Positions 42,908 through 51,300 of a DNA stretch of 64,000 bases are shown one piece after another. The translations under genes were made by a program, and so were the position numbers. Numbering within the stretch: the stretch's first letter is position 1; the number at the start of each line of letters is the position of its first letter. The stretch spans positions 28,987 through 92,986 of the forward strand of contig NZ_PYMH01000016.1 of NCBI RefSeq assembly GCF_003025555.1, written 5' to 3'. Origin of the DNA: Photobacterium lutimaris. Lineage in GTDB: Bacteria; Pseudomonadota; Gammaproteobacteria; Enterobacterales; Vibrionaceae. Below the pieces are notes generated by a model. The model saw only the letters and a program-made list of their open reading frames with translations, ran no database searches and was not told the origin of the DNA.

Positions 42908-43465
42908 TTAGGCGCGATGGTTATGTGTTGTTTTGTTTAGATAGCGCCTGATCACCCGGCTCCATAGGGGGACATAGAAGTGGCAAATTCGGTAGAACAG
43001 GTAAGCCGCTGCAGAAAGTCCAGACAGGTAAGCACAGAGGTGAACGGAAAAGCCAACGCCAATACCAATAAACATTACGACGAGTGAAAACAAAATTGAA
43101 CGCCAGACATTTTCTACGAGATAAGCAGCCCATTGACTGAAGTTGGTATCCTTCAGTTTAAAACGCAAAAGCAGTAGGGCCACGAGATACAATGCTGGGA
43201 TCACGCTGATCAGTGGTGCTGGCCAACCATGGTACAGGGTAAAACCAACCAGTAGTTTTCCCGAAACCGCATAGGTAAGTGCCAGCGAATCAATAAACTC
43301 AAACGGTAACAGGCTTGCTACAGTGAATAAGCAAAGACCGACGGCGTAAACAACTGAGCCGGAAAACAGGATGAAGTAGACCGGTAAGCCGATGGCGAGG
43401 TGAGCTAAAGGTGCGAGTGTCATTGTATGCATTAGCCACTTTAGCCAAGAAGCATGATTTTCCAT
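42908..43465 (-). CDS. Hypothetical membrane protein
   Basis: A 185-residue inner-membrane protein with about five hydrophobic segments (LAIGLPVYFILFSGSVVYAV, LISVIPALYLVALLLL, ILFSLVVMFIGIGVGFSV and others) and a basic tail (RVIRRYLNKTTHNHRA). GGAG lies six bases before the ATG at 43465, so I prefer it to the in-frame ATG at 43531. No family recognised and no catalytic residues apparent. Confidence 0.7.
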   Translation of the reverse strand: MENHASWLKWLMHTMTLAPLAHLAIGLPVYFILFSGSVVYAVGLCLFTVASLLPFEFIDSLALTYAVSGKLLVGFTLYHGWPAPLISVIPALYLVALLLLRFKLKDTNFSQWAAYLVENVWRSILFSLVVMFIGIGVGFSVHLCAYLSGLSAAAYLFYRICHFYVPLWSRVIRRYLNKTTHNHRA

Positions 43466-43695
43466 AGCCACCTCCATATGCCCTGAAGGGATTGGGCAGA
43501 TGATTTCATCATCTAATGAATGAAGAGCCATTGCAACGGCGTGTATATTATTCTTTGATTGAAATCATGATGTTTACTCTGCTTAGTGGGTTAAACAACC
43601 GTTATGAGCAATTGTGAATATTGTGTTGTTAGTGCATGACTGAAGGCCTGAGAAGCATTACTATAATCCCGTTGTGACTACTGTTGAGATTCAAA

Positions 43696-44289
43696 ATGAG
43701 AAAGCTTCCTCTTACTTCATGCGCTTTCGTTTTATTATCATCTTGGCCTGCATTTTCAGCGGCGTTGCCCGCTCCGGTTGCCTTTCAGACGGTACCTGAA
43801 ATTATGGTTCAATTTGATGATGCTTCTGAATACCGTAAAAAAGCGGTTACCTTAGGGCGCCTACCGCATAAAGTTGAGATAGGGAAAGCGTTCCCGACTT
43901 ATGTTGCTGGCGATAATGGAAAGCCTGCCTTGGAGACAGAGAATACGGTAACCGACAAGGTCGTTATTGCCCGTAACCCATCGCCGGTGGTCGGCGCGGT
44001 GTATAACGAGTGGTTAGTGCCGAAAGAGGCGTGGCTGACGACGTATGGTGAGCTACCCATGTTCGATACTTTTATGCCATTCAAACGGATCAAAAGTATC
44101 AAGGCTATCCCTATTACTGAAGAGATCTTGCGTTTACTAGGGAGCCTTGATGGTGAAACCGCCGTTATTGAGGTGGAATGGAACGATGCAGGAATGAAAG
44201 TCTACAGAGAAGGATATCTGACTGATGGCGGTTACGGTATTGCACCGGAAGAAATGCAACAGACGTATGAAAAAGTGGAATTAAGATAG
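43696..44289 (+). CDS. Secreted hypothetical protein
   Basis: A 197-residue protein with signal peptide MRKLPLTSCAFVLLSSWPAFSA, cleaved near residue 22. The start at 43696 is preferred to a TTG at 43684. The mature part has a repeated pattern of beta strands and acidic loops (TVPEIMVQFDDASEYRKKAV, GETAVIEVEWNDAGMKVYREGY). It is probably periplasmic; no family recognised. It is divergent from the membrane-protein gene to its left. Confidence 0.7.
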   Translation: MRKLPLTSCAFVLLSSWPAFSAALPAPVAFQTVPEIMVQFDDASEYRKKAVTLGRLPHKVEIGKAFPTYVAGDNGKPALETENTVTDKVVIARNPSPVVGAVYNEWLVPKEAWLTTYGELPMFDTFMPFKRIKSIKAIPITEEILRLLGSLDGETAVIEVEWNDAGMKVYREGYLTDGGYGIAPEEMQQTYEKVELR

Positions 44290-44604
44290 GGTGCCATGCA
44301 CTGAACTTTAACCCTAATCACATTTTGTCCTGAATAGAGATAGTTTTGGTTGTTTAGCTAAAACGGTTTATCAATGATCGTAACAGATAAATCTTTAGGA
44401 GAGATGAGAATGGCATCCTGAAGGCGAAGGTGCTTTTTTCGGTCGTGTTGGACAATACCTGCCTCCTTGAATTGTGCTCAACTAAAACCGCAGAAACGAA
44501 AAAGGCGTTAGCAGAATAGAATTTGCTAACGCCTTAAATTAATAGAGCATCATGTTATATATGTTGAACATGTTTACGTTTAATGATTACGCTTTGTTTG
44601 ACTC
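44290..44604. other. Intergenic region
   Basis: About 315 bases with no gene seen. It ends with the terminator of the convergent gene at 44605. Confidence 0.4.
44502..44535 (-). terminator. Terminator of the CxxC protein gene
   Basis: Twelve-pair stem with left arm AAGGCGTTAGCA and a matching right arm, and a 10-base loop. On the minus strand it is followed by TTTTTCG. Confidence 0.75.
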
Positions 44605-44979
44605 TTAGTCAACGTCGCAATCAGTACAACTTTGCAGTGCGATTTCGTGTTCAAAGACTGCTGTATCGTTACCTTCTGCCAGTAGTTCTGCGATTTCATC
44701 CGCAACTTCTTGCTCATCTTCCGCTTCAACTTGATTCGCGAGTTCTTCTTCTGAGTAGCCGTAGAAATTCAGCAATAAGTAATCACGCGCTTCGTCTTTA
44801 GTACAAGTTACGTTCACCGAAAGATCTGGCTCAACGTTGCCTTGCGCGATAATCGCAGCCAGTTGTGCTAGGACATCATCTTTCATCGCAGCCGTTAACC
44901 AACCAAGATCAGTGCTTACTGTGGTTTTTTTGCAGTTAAAACAAGGGAGTTGGTGAAAGTAATATTGAAAATCAGTCAT
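44605..44979 (-). CDS. Hypothetical CxxC protein
   Basis: A 124-residue acidic protein starting MTDFQYYFHQLPCFNCKKTT. Two CxxC pairs (CFNC near the N-terminus and CTDC five residues from the C-terminus) could bind one metal ion. Between them lie a long helix (LTAAMKDDVLAQLAAIIAQG) and a strongly acidic segment (VEAEDEQEVADEIAELLAEG). The in-frame TTG at 45033 is rejected in favour of the ATG at 44979. Cytoplasmic; function unknown. Confidence 0.7.
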   Translation of the reverse strand: MTDFQYYFHQLPCFNCKKTTVSTDLGWLTAAMKDDVLAQLAAIIAQGNVEPDLSVNVTCTKDEARDYLLLNFYGYSEEELANQVEAEDEQEVADEIAELLAEGNDTAVFEHEIALQSCTDCDVD

Positions 44980-45327
44980 AGGTAATGTCTTCTTTGAGTG
45001 TTGTATAGCAAGATTATGCGCGTTTTCTAGCAAAATACTATCTCAATAGACATTGAAAACTGAATTGCCGTGATGATTTGGGGCGGGCGCTGAGTGGAGT
45101 AACGCTGATCGCTCAACGAACACCCAAAACATGGGTATCAAAAGATGCCTTTGTGGAGGCTTGAGCCTAGTGCAGTGAAAGTTGCACGCTGGGTTCTTAG
45201 GGAGACGACACTTGGTAACAAGTGTCGTCCACCCGATAAAAGTGAGTTAGTGATTATTCTCCTTTAATCGTGTGCAGTTCATAGCTTTTGCAACCGAGAT
45301 CCAGTACCGATTTTTCAGTGTGGCTCT
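44980..45327. other. Intergenic region with a perfect hairpin
   Basis: About 350 bases. It includes the perfect 10-base hairpin ACGACACTTG / CAAGTGTCGT (45205-45228) without a T tract. A short out-of-frame minus-strand reading (about 45254-45357) overlaps the end of the MFS gene and ends SVLDLGCKSYELHTIKGE, which looks like the tail of a lost gene. Confidence 0.4.
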
Positions 45328-46527
45328 CTAGGTCAACGTTCTGCTGCCTGCGTCTATGTCACTTGTCTCATGACGGGCACCGATCACCGCCCCTGCTAAT
45401 GCAATTAAGGTCGATCCGACCATTGCGATGATCATTGGCCATAATGAGGTGCCCCCCAGCATAGCTGCAAACGCGCTGACACCAGCACCGACACCGTATT
45501 GCACGGCGCCGAGCAGGGCAGATGCCACTCCCGCATTGTTATCGAAATAGCGCATAAAGCAGGCACTTGAATTCGCCATGATACCGCCGTTGGCCGCAAT
45601 GGAGATAACGAATCCAGGAACAATAAACCACAGTGCTTCAGGGGCAATGATCTGGCTGGTGATCAGGATCGCCCCGCCGATAAGCTGCAAACTTAGAAAT
45701 AACTTAAGCAAGGTTGATGGTTCAAACGTTCGTAACAAATAGGTGTTGGTTCGGTTGATGATCACAATACCGATCACATTGGCAATAAAGAGCCCAGAAA
45801 AGAGTTCGGCAGAAACACCAAAATGATCGATATAGGCCAAGGGCGCATTGGTAATGAACGTCATCAACACTGCGTAACCAAAAGCCTGGGCGAGAAGGAA
45901 CCCCAGCGCGCGACGTTCCCTGATGACAGAAAGGTAACCCCCCGTCCCCTTGGCTTTCTTGGCGGGCTTTGCATTGGGCATGACCAGCATTGCATTTAGA
46001 GCAATCAACGTGGACAGAAAGCAAAGCAGATAGAAAATCCAGTGCCAGCTTTGGGTTCGTAGGATCAATGTGCCGACGGTCGGGGCAAGGGAGGGAGCCA
46101 GCATCATGATCAGCGCGATAAGCGAAAATAGCCGTGCCGCTTCTTTGCCGACGGCATTGTCTCTAATCGTTGCCGGTACACCCACTACCGCGATCCCGCC
46201 GCCAAGCGCCTGTACAATCCGCCATGCCCAGAGCATGTCCAGTGAATCTACGCTTGCCATCATAAAACTGCCGACAGCAAACACCAGCAGACCCGACACC
46301 ATCGTTGGCTTACGGCCCAACCGATCAGAAAGCGGACCGCCAATGAGCTGGCCTATTGCCATGCCAAGGACATAAATACTGACGGTAACGGCGACCAGCG
46401 AAGTCTTTACCCCAAGATCGCCAGCAATCGTCGGTATGGCAGGTAAGTAGCTATCGATTGCAAAAGGAGAAAGGGCAAAAACAGCGGCGAGCAATAGCAG
46501 TAAGGACGTGGGAATGTGTTTATTCAT
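45328..46527 (-). CDS. Multidrug MFS transporter, Bcr/CflA family
   Basis: A 399-residue drug:proton antiporter with 12 transmembrane segments. Family marks are AVFALSPFAIDSYLPAIPTIAGDL (an Asp in helix one, as in Bcr/CflA), the GGPLSDRLGRKP loop between helices two and three, and WRIVQALGGG with a following motif-C-like APSLAPTVG. It is transcribed divergently from a MarR-type regulator, with two palindromes in the 90-base gap. The regulator is therefore likely to repress both genes and release on binding a toxic compound. Substrate unknown. Confidence 0.9.
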   Translation of the reverse strand: MNKHIPTSLLLLLAAVFALSPFAIDSYLPAIPTIAGDLGVKTSLVAVTVSIYVLGMAIGQLIGGPLSDRLGRKPTMVSGLLVFAVGSFMMASVDSLDMLWAWRIVQALGGGIAVVGVPATIRDNAVGKEAARLFSLIALIMMLAPSLAPTVGTLILRTQSWHWIFYLLCFLSTLIALNAMLVMPNAKPAKKAKGTGGYLSVIRERRALGFLLAQAFGYAVLMTFITNAPLAYIDHFGVSAELFSGLFIANVIGIVIINRTNTYLLRTFEPSTLLKLFLSLQLIGGAILITSQIIAPEALWFIVPGFVISIAANGGIMANSSACFMRYFDNNAGVASALLGAVQYGVGAGVSAFAAMLGGTSLWPMIIAMVGSTLIALAGAVIGARHETSDIDAGSRTLT

Positions 46528-46540
46528 AAAACCTCTTATT

Positions 46541-46558
46541 TATCTTTCTAGAAAGATA
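46541..46558. promoter_or_regulatory. Palindromic operator 1 (MarR-type)
   Basis: Perfect 18-base palindrome TATCTTTCTAGAAAGATA in the divergent promoter region of the MFS and marR genes. Confidence 0.8.
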
Positions 46559-46570
46559 CTATATGGCATT

Positions 46571-46588
46571 TATCTTTCCGGCAAGATA
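46571..46588. promoter_or_regulatory. Palindromic operator 2 (MarR-type)
   Basis: TATCTTTCCGGCAAGATA shares the outer TATCTT and AAGATA arms with operator 1. It lies exactly 30 bases away, so both face the same side of the helix. Confidence 0.75.
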
Positions 46589-46617
46589 TATTTGGAGGGT
46601 TAGGAAGGAGTAGACCG

Positions 46618-47109
46618 ATGGCAAAGCAAGAGACCGTTGCTAATATCTTGATAAGTATTAAAGAAAATTGGCCTGAATCGTTTGAACAATATTCACCGCT
46701 GATTTTGCGCACTCACCGCATTCATGACTACCTACAGCAAGATTTGGCAAAAGTGATTGACCAATATCAGCTGCAAAGTGCCGATTTTGGCGTACTTGCA
46801 ACATTGCGGCGGGCAGGGAAACCGTTCTGTCTGTCACCGACCGAGCTTTACAGCTCGATGTTAATCAGCTCTGGTGGGCTAACCAAAGTGCTCACTCGGG
46901 TGACCCAGGCTGGCTTGGTTAAGCGGATTGATAACCCCGAGGACAAACGCAGCAAATTGGTGCAATTGACAGTAGAAGGCAGAGTGCTGATCGATGACAT
47001 CATTCAAAAGCTACATGGTAGTAATCAAGCTAGATTGAAGGTGTTATCGAAGGAGGAGCAGCGACAGCTGGACGGGTTACTGGCCAAAATGCTAACCGCT
47101 TGGGAATAA
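46618..47109 (+). CDS. MarR-family transcriptional regulator
   Basis: A 163-residue winged-helix regulator. The core (QLQSADFGVLATLRRAG, LSPTELYSSMLISSGGLTKVLTRVTQAGLVKRI, and the wing NPEDKRSKLVQLTVEG with its D-K-R-S motif) is standard for MarR. AAGGAG precedes the ATG. It is divergent from the Bcr/CflA transporter and most likely autoregulates through the paired palindromes at 46541-46588. Confidence 0.9.
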   Translation: MAKQETVANILISIKENWPESFEQYSPLILRTHRIHDYLQQDLAKVIDQYQLQSADFGVLATLRRAGKPFCLSPTELYSSMLISSGGLTKVLTRVTQAGLVKRIDNPEDKRSKLVQLTVEGRVLIDDIIQKLHGSNQARLKVLSKEEQRQLDGLLAKMLTAWE

Positions 47110-47217
47110 GGTAAAAGGTCTCTTCGGCGAGTGTTGATATGCTGGCTCTCTTAATGTTTGCGGTATCCGCTAAGCTTTGTATACTGCCCGCAACGCAGAT
47201 CTAGCTAAGATGTTTTT

Positions 47218-47715
47218 ATGATTATTTTTACGACAAACTTTGGTGATATCGAAATTGAACTGGATTTCGACAAAGCACCGGTCAGCTCAAAGAACTTCCT
47301 GCAATATTGTAAGGACGGTTTTTACGAAGGGACCATTTTCCACCGTGTTATCGATGGCTTTATGATCCAAGGTGGCGGCCACCTTCCAGGTATGAAGGAA
47401 AAGCCGACCCGCGATCCGATTGTCAATGAAGCTAACCGTGGTCTGAAGAACAAGGTCGGTACCATTGCGATGGCCCGTACTGATGCTCCACATTCGGCAA
47501 CAGCACAGTTTTTCATTAACTTGGAAGACAACGATTTTCTTGATTTCACGTCAACCACCAACCAAGGTTGGGGCTATGCCGTCTTTGGTAAGGTCACTGG
47601 CGGTATGATGGTGGTTAACAATATCGGTAAGGCACTGACTATGACCCGCTTTGGGCATGAAGATGTGCCACTGGACGATATCATTATCGAAAAAGTGACG
47701 ATCAAAGAGTCATAA
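47218..47715 (+). CDS. ppiB: Peptidyl-prolyl cis-trans isomerase B (cyclophilin)
   Basis: A 165-residue cytoplasmic cyclophilin, the same length as E. coli PpiB. Conserved active-site segments are FHRVIDGFMIQGGG (Arg-Phe/Met-Gln residues), GTIAMARTDAPHSATAQFFINL and the YAVFGKV strand. There is no signal peptide, which separates it from periplasmic PpiA. It has a strong terminator of its own and marks the left border of the ureide island. Confidence 0.95.
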   Translation: MIIFTTNFGDIEIELDFDKAPVSSKNFLQYCKDGFYEGTIFHRVIDGFMIQGGGHLPGMKEKPTRDPIVNEANRGLKNKVGTIAMARTDAPHSATAQFFINLEDNDFLDFTSTTNQGWGYAVFGKVTGGMMVVNNIGKALTMTRFGHEDVPLDDIIIEKVTIKES

Positions 47716-47736
47716 TCACAAGCTCTACCAATATAA

Positions 47737-47764
47737 AGCTACCTTCGCAGGTGGCTTTTTTTTT
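47737..47764 (+). terminator. Terminator after ppiB
   Basis: Eight-pair stem AGCTACCT / AGGTGGCT around TCGC, followed by T9. Confidence 0.88.
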
Positions 47765-48113
47765 GCTTAAAACGCCAACGACTCAAATTACTTATAACGC
47801 TTGTTTATTCACCTGTTTCTATTCCATATTCCTCGTGATTATCCGGTATTAAAAGTTTTTTGATTTTATATAAGATTTTAAGAAAATAAATGATAAGAAC
47901 GGGATGAAATGATTAATAAATTTTTATTAATCATTCCTATATTGTTTGAAAAATATGGTGAGAAAAAAAAGTGTGCTCTAGTTCAAGTATTTTACTCTTA
48001 ATCTCTGTTTTTATTATACCCAGAGAAGGGAATATGCCGAGGTTGATAGTTAGTCGTTTAATAACGGTTAGCCCTTTAAATTAATTTGGCAATTATATTA
48101 GGTGACTTTAATT
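47765..48113. other. AT-rich promoter region of the allA-glxK operon
   Basis: About 350 very AT-rich bases with no gene. It includes the 28-base palindrome at 47908-47935 and a good ribosome binding site (AGGTGA) before allA. Confidence 0.5.
47908..47935. promoter_or_regulatory. 28-base palindrome, candidate operator of the ureide operon
   Basis: Thirteen-base perfect arms AATGATTAATAAA and TTTATTAATCATT are separated by TT, 178 bases upstream of the allA start. It has no T tract or GC core, so a protein-binding site is more likely than a terminator. Confidence 0.5.
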
Positions 48114-48599
48114 ATGCGAGAATTAACAGTAGAGCCTCTCACTAAAGAGGCATTTGCCCCTTTTGGTGATGTGATTGAAACGGATAACTCCGAATTTTTT
48201 TATATCAATGATCGCTCAGGCCAGCGTTTTCATGGTCTTGGTGCTATTGATGTGTCAGATACGGCTGCACCATTGATTAGTATTGTTCGAGCCGCAGGCT
48301 TTGATAACAGCCTCTCATTCGACTTACTGGAAAAACATCCTAAAGGGAGTCAGGCTTTCTTTCCATTAAACGGTGAGCGATTTATTGTTATTGTTGCTCA
48401 GGGTGATGATGATATTGATGAGCCGACATTACGTGCATTTATCACCAATGGAAATCAAGGCGTAAATTACCATCGTAATGTCTGGCATTATTTACTGTTT
48501 GCAAAAAATCAAGAAACAGACTTTTTAACGATTGACCGAGCAGGTGAAGATAATTGTATTGTCAAAAAATTATCTGCCAATTATACCATCAGCTTTTAA
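48114..48599 (+). CDS. allA: Ureidoglycolate lyase
   Basis: A 161-residue cupin-like enzyme that splits (S)-ureidoglycolate into glyoxylate and urea. It follows E. coli AllA closely: AFAPFGDVIET, FFYIND, HPKGSQAFFPL, TLRAFITNGNQGVNYHRNVWHY and DFLTIDRAGEDNC. The ATG at 48114 has AGGTGA eight bases upstream; an in-frame GTG at 48102 is less likely. It is first in the run allA-gcl-hyi-glxR-glxK, so glyoxylate made here feeds directly into the next enzymes. Confidence 0.96.
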   Translation: MRELTVEPLTKEAFAPFGDVIETDNSEFFYINDRSGQRFHGLGAIDVSDTAAPLISIVRAAGFDNSLSFDLLEKHPKGSQAFFPLNGERFIVIVAQGDDDIDEPTLRAFITNGNQGVNYHRNVWHYLLFAKNQETDFLTIDRAGEDNCIVKKLSANYTISF

Positions 48600-48670
48600 A
48601 TATTTAATTTAATTAAATCCTATTTGGTTAGGGTGAGAAAACTTACCCTATCTTTAGGTGGAGAAAAATT

Positions 48671-50410
48671 ATGGCGAGAATGCGAGCAATAGAAGCGGCA
48701 GTATTAATTCTTAAAAAAGAAGGTGTGGATACTGCATTTGGTGTCCCGGGTGCCGCGATTAATCCTATGTATGCAGCTCTGAAAAAAATAGGTGGCATTG
48801 ACCATGTGCTAGCACGGCATGTTGAAGGTGCTTCTCATATGGCTGAAGGTTATACCCGCACCGCGCCGGGTAACATTGGGCTATGTATTGGTACGTCAGG
48901 TCCGGCGGGTACAGATATGATCACTGGCCTCTATTCTGCCTCTGCAGACTCGATTCCCATTCTCTGCATTACCGGGCAAGCACCTGTTGCGAAGCTACAT
49001 AAAGAAGACTTTCAGGCCGTTGATATCGAAGCAATTGCCAAGCCTGTAACGAAAATGGCGGTCACAATTCGAGAAGCTGGCCAGATGCCAGGCACTTTCC
49101 AGAAGGCGTTTTACGAAATGCGCTCTGGTCGCCCTGGTCCGGTACTGTTGGATTTACCGATTGATGTACAGATGACTGAGATTGAGTTTGATATTGATCT
49201 CTATGAGCCAATTACCCCTGCCAAAACATCGGCGACAAAAGCTCAAGCTCAAAAAGCGTTGGCCATGCTTAACGAGGCTGAAAAGCCTGTATTGGTCGCT
49301 GGCGGTGGGATCATCAATGCCAATGCTTCTGAACTTCTGCGCGAGTTTGCAGAATTGGTCAATGTGCCCGTTATCCAAACGCTGCGCGGGTGGGGAACAT
49401 TATCAGATGAGCACCCGTTGATGACCGGCAGAATGGGGTGTCAGGCAAACCATCGTTACGGGAATGCCACTTACCTTGAGTCAGATTTTGTGTTTGGTAT
49501 TGGTAATCGCTGGGCGAACCGTCATACAGGGGATCTGAATACATACACCGAAGGGCGAAAGTTTATTCATGTTGATATTGAGCCAACTCAAATTGGCCGC
49601 GTCTTTTCACCAGATCTTGGTATTGCTTCCGATGCTCACGATGCATTGTCGGTATTTATTGAAGTGGCCCAAGAGATGAAAGCCAACGGTGATCTGAAAG
49701 ATAGAAGTGAATGGGTGGCGAGTTGTGCTGAACGTAAGCGTACGATGTTACGACGTGAAGATTTTGATTGTACCCCTGTAAAGCCACAGCGTATATACCA
49801 CGAAATGAATAAAGCGTTCGGCCCCGAGACAAGGTATGTGTCTACGATCGGTTTGGCGCAAATTGCAGCTAATCAGTTTCTGCATGTTCACCAACCAAGG
49901 CACTGGATCAATGCTTGTCAGGCTGGCCCACTAGGTTGGACGATGCCTGCAGCCTTGGGGGTGGTAAAAGCCGATCCGTCCAAGCCTGTCGTTGCCATTT
50001 CTGGTGACTATGACTTCCAGTTCCTCGTTGAAGAACTCGCGGTGGGTGCCCAGTTCAATCTGCCGTATATCCATGTACTAATCAACAATGCCTATTTGGG
50101 CCTTATTCGTCAGGCTCAGCGAGCCTTTGATATTGATTACTGTGTTCAGCTCTCTTTTGAAAACCAGAATGCGCCGGAATTGAAAGAATACGGTGTCGAT
50201 CACAAGCGCGTCGTTGAAGGACTTGGCTGTAAGGCCATTCGTGTGGATCAGCCTCAAGACATTGGCCCTGCGCTAGCGCAGGCGAAAGAATGGCTGCAGA
50301 AGTACAAAGTGCCTGTTGTGGTTGAGGTATTGACCGAGCGCGTCACCAACATTGCGATGGGGCCTGATATCGACAAGGTGATGGAATTTGAAGATACCGT
50401 CGACCTGTAA
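48671..50410 (+). CDS. gcl: Glyoxylate carboligase (tartronate semialdehyde synthase)
   Basis: A 579-residue thiamin-diphosphate enzyme that joins two glyoxylates into tartronate semialdehyde with loss of CO2. V51 (in ARHVEGASHMAEGY) stands where nearly all other ThDP enzymes have a catalytic Glu, which is the hallmark of Gcl. The ThDP site appears as GDYDFQFLVEELAVGAQFNLPYIHVLINNAYLG, and FAD-binding segments are kept. It is 14 residues shorter than E. coli Gcl. AGGTGGAG precedes the ATG. Second gene of the glyoxylate-to-glycerate operon. Confidence 0.96.
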   Translation: MARMRAIEAAVLILKKEGVDTAFGVPGAAINPMYAALKKIGGIDHVLARHVEGASHMAEGYTRTAPGNIGLCIGTSGPAGTDMITGLYSASADSIPILCITGQAPVAKLHKEDFQAVDIEAIAKPVTKMAVTIREAGQMPGTFQKAFYEMRSGRPGPVLLDLPIDVQMTEIEFDIDLYEPITPAKTSATKAQAQKALAMLNEAEKPVLVAGGGIINANASELLREFAELVNVPVIQTLRGWGTLSDEHPLMTGRMGCQANHRYGNATYLESDFVFGIGNRWANRHTGDLNTYTEGRKFIHVDIEPTQIGRVFSPDLGIASDAHDALSVFIEVAQEMKANGDLKDRSEWVASCAERKRTMLRREDFDCTPVKPQRIYHEMNKAFGPETRYVSTIGLAQIAANQFLHVHQPRHWINACQAGPLGWTMPAALGVVKADPSKPVVAISGDYDFQFLVEELAVGAQFNLPYIHVLINNAYLGLIRQAQRAFDIDYCVQLSFENQNAPELKEYGVDHKRVVEGLGCKAIRVDQPQDIGPALAQAKEWLQKYKVPVVVEVLTERVTNIAMGPDIDKVMEFEDTVDL

Positions 50411-50500
50411 GCCTTTCTAGTTAATACATATCAATCACTTTTGATCATTTATTTCGAATTTGCTGTGGCTGGAATGCCACAGCGCCTAGGAGCATGAATT

Positions 50501-51283
50501 ATGCCAAAACTCGCAGCTAACCTGTCAATGCTTTTCACTGAGCTTGATTTTATGGACCGATTCCAAGCCGCTTCTGAGGCTGGTTTCCGCGGTGTCGAAT
50601 ACCTTTTCCCATACGACTTCCCTGCTACTGAGATTGCAGCGAAGCTGGAAGCAAACGGCTTGCAGCAAGTGTTATTTAATTTACCTGCCGGTGATTGGGC
50701 CGCTGGTGAGCGGGGAATTGCGTGCCATCCTGATCGGATTGAAGAGTTTCGCTGTGGTGTTCCCAAGGCAATCGAGTACGCAAAAGCATTAGGCTGCAGC
50801 CAGGTAAACTGCCTGGTCGGTATTAAGCCGGATCATGTCACAGATGATGATGCGTATCGGGTGCTTGTCGAAAACTTACGGTTTGCCAATGAACAGTTAG
50901 AAGCCGCAGGAATTGCTTTTGTTGTTGAAGCCATCAACACCCGTGATATTCCAGAATTTTTTGTATCCAACACTCGGATGGCCCTTGGGTTACTGGAAGA
51001 TGTCGGTTCTGACAATATTCGTTACCAATATGACATCTACCACATGCAAATCATGGAAGGTGATATTGCTCGTACGCTGGAAACGAATCTGGACCAAATT
51101 GGTCATGTCCAGTTGGCCGATAATCCGGGTCGTCATGAGCCTGGTACGGGAGAGCTTAATTACCCATTTTTGCTGGCTCATCTCGATAATATTGGTTATA
51201 GCGGCTGGGTTGGATGCGAGTACGTTCCTGCGAATGGTACTCAGGCGGGCTTGGGTTGGCTTAAAGATTTTAATCTAGTTTAA
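50501..51283 (+). CDS. hyi: Hydroxypyruvate isomerase
   Basis: A 260-residue TIM-barrel enzyme of the xylose-isomerase-like family that interconverts hydroxypyruvate and tartronate semialdehyde. Metal-binding residues are in VVEAINTRDIPEF, YQYDIYHMQ, HVQLADNPGRHEPGTGELNYPFL and GWVGCEYVP, matching E. coli Hyi. AGGAG precedes the ATG. It lies between gcl and glxR, the usual order. Confidence 0.95.
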   Translation: MPKLAANLSMLFTELDFMDRFQAASEAGFRGVEYLFPYDFPATEIAAKLEANGLQQVLFNLPAGDWAAGERGIACHPDRIEEFRCGVPKAIEYAKALGCSQVNCLVGIKPDHVTDDDAYRVLVENLRFANEQLEAAGIAFVVEAINTRDIPEFFVSNTRMALGLLEDVGSDNIRYQYDIYHMQIMEGDIARTLETNLDQIGHVQLADNPGRHEPGTGELNYPFLLAHLDNIGYSGWVGCEYVPANGTQAGLGWLKDFNLV

Positions 51284-51300
51284 GGAAGGGAGAGAATAGG

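Noticed and set aside
45205..45228. Perfect hairpin as a terminator of the MFS gene
   Set aside because: It has no T tract on either strand. It may be a regulatory or chance palindrome.
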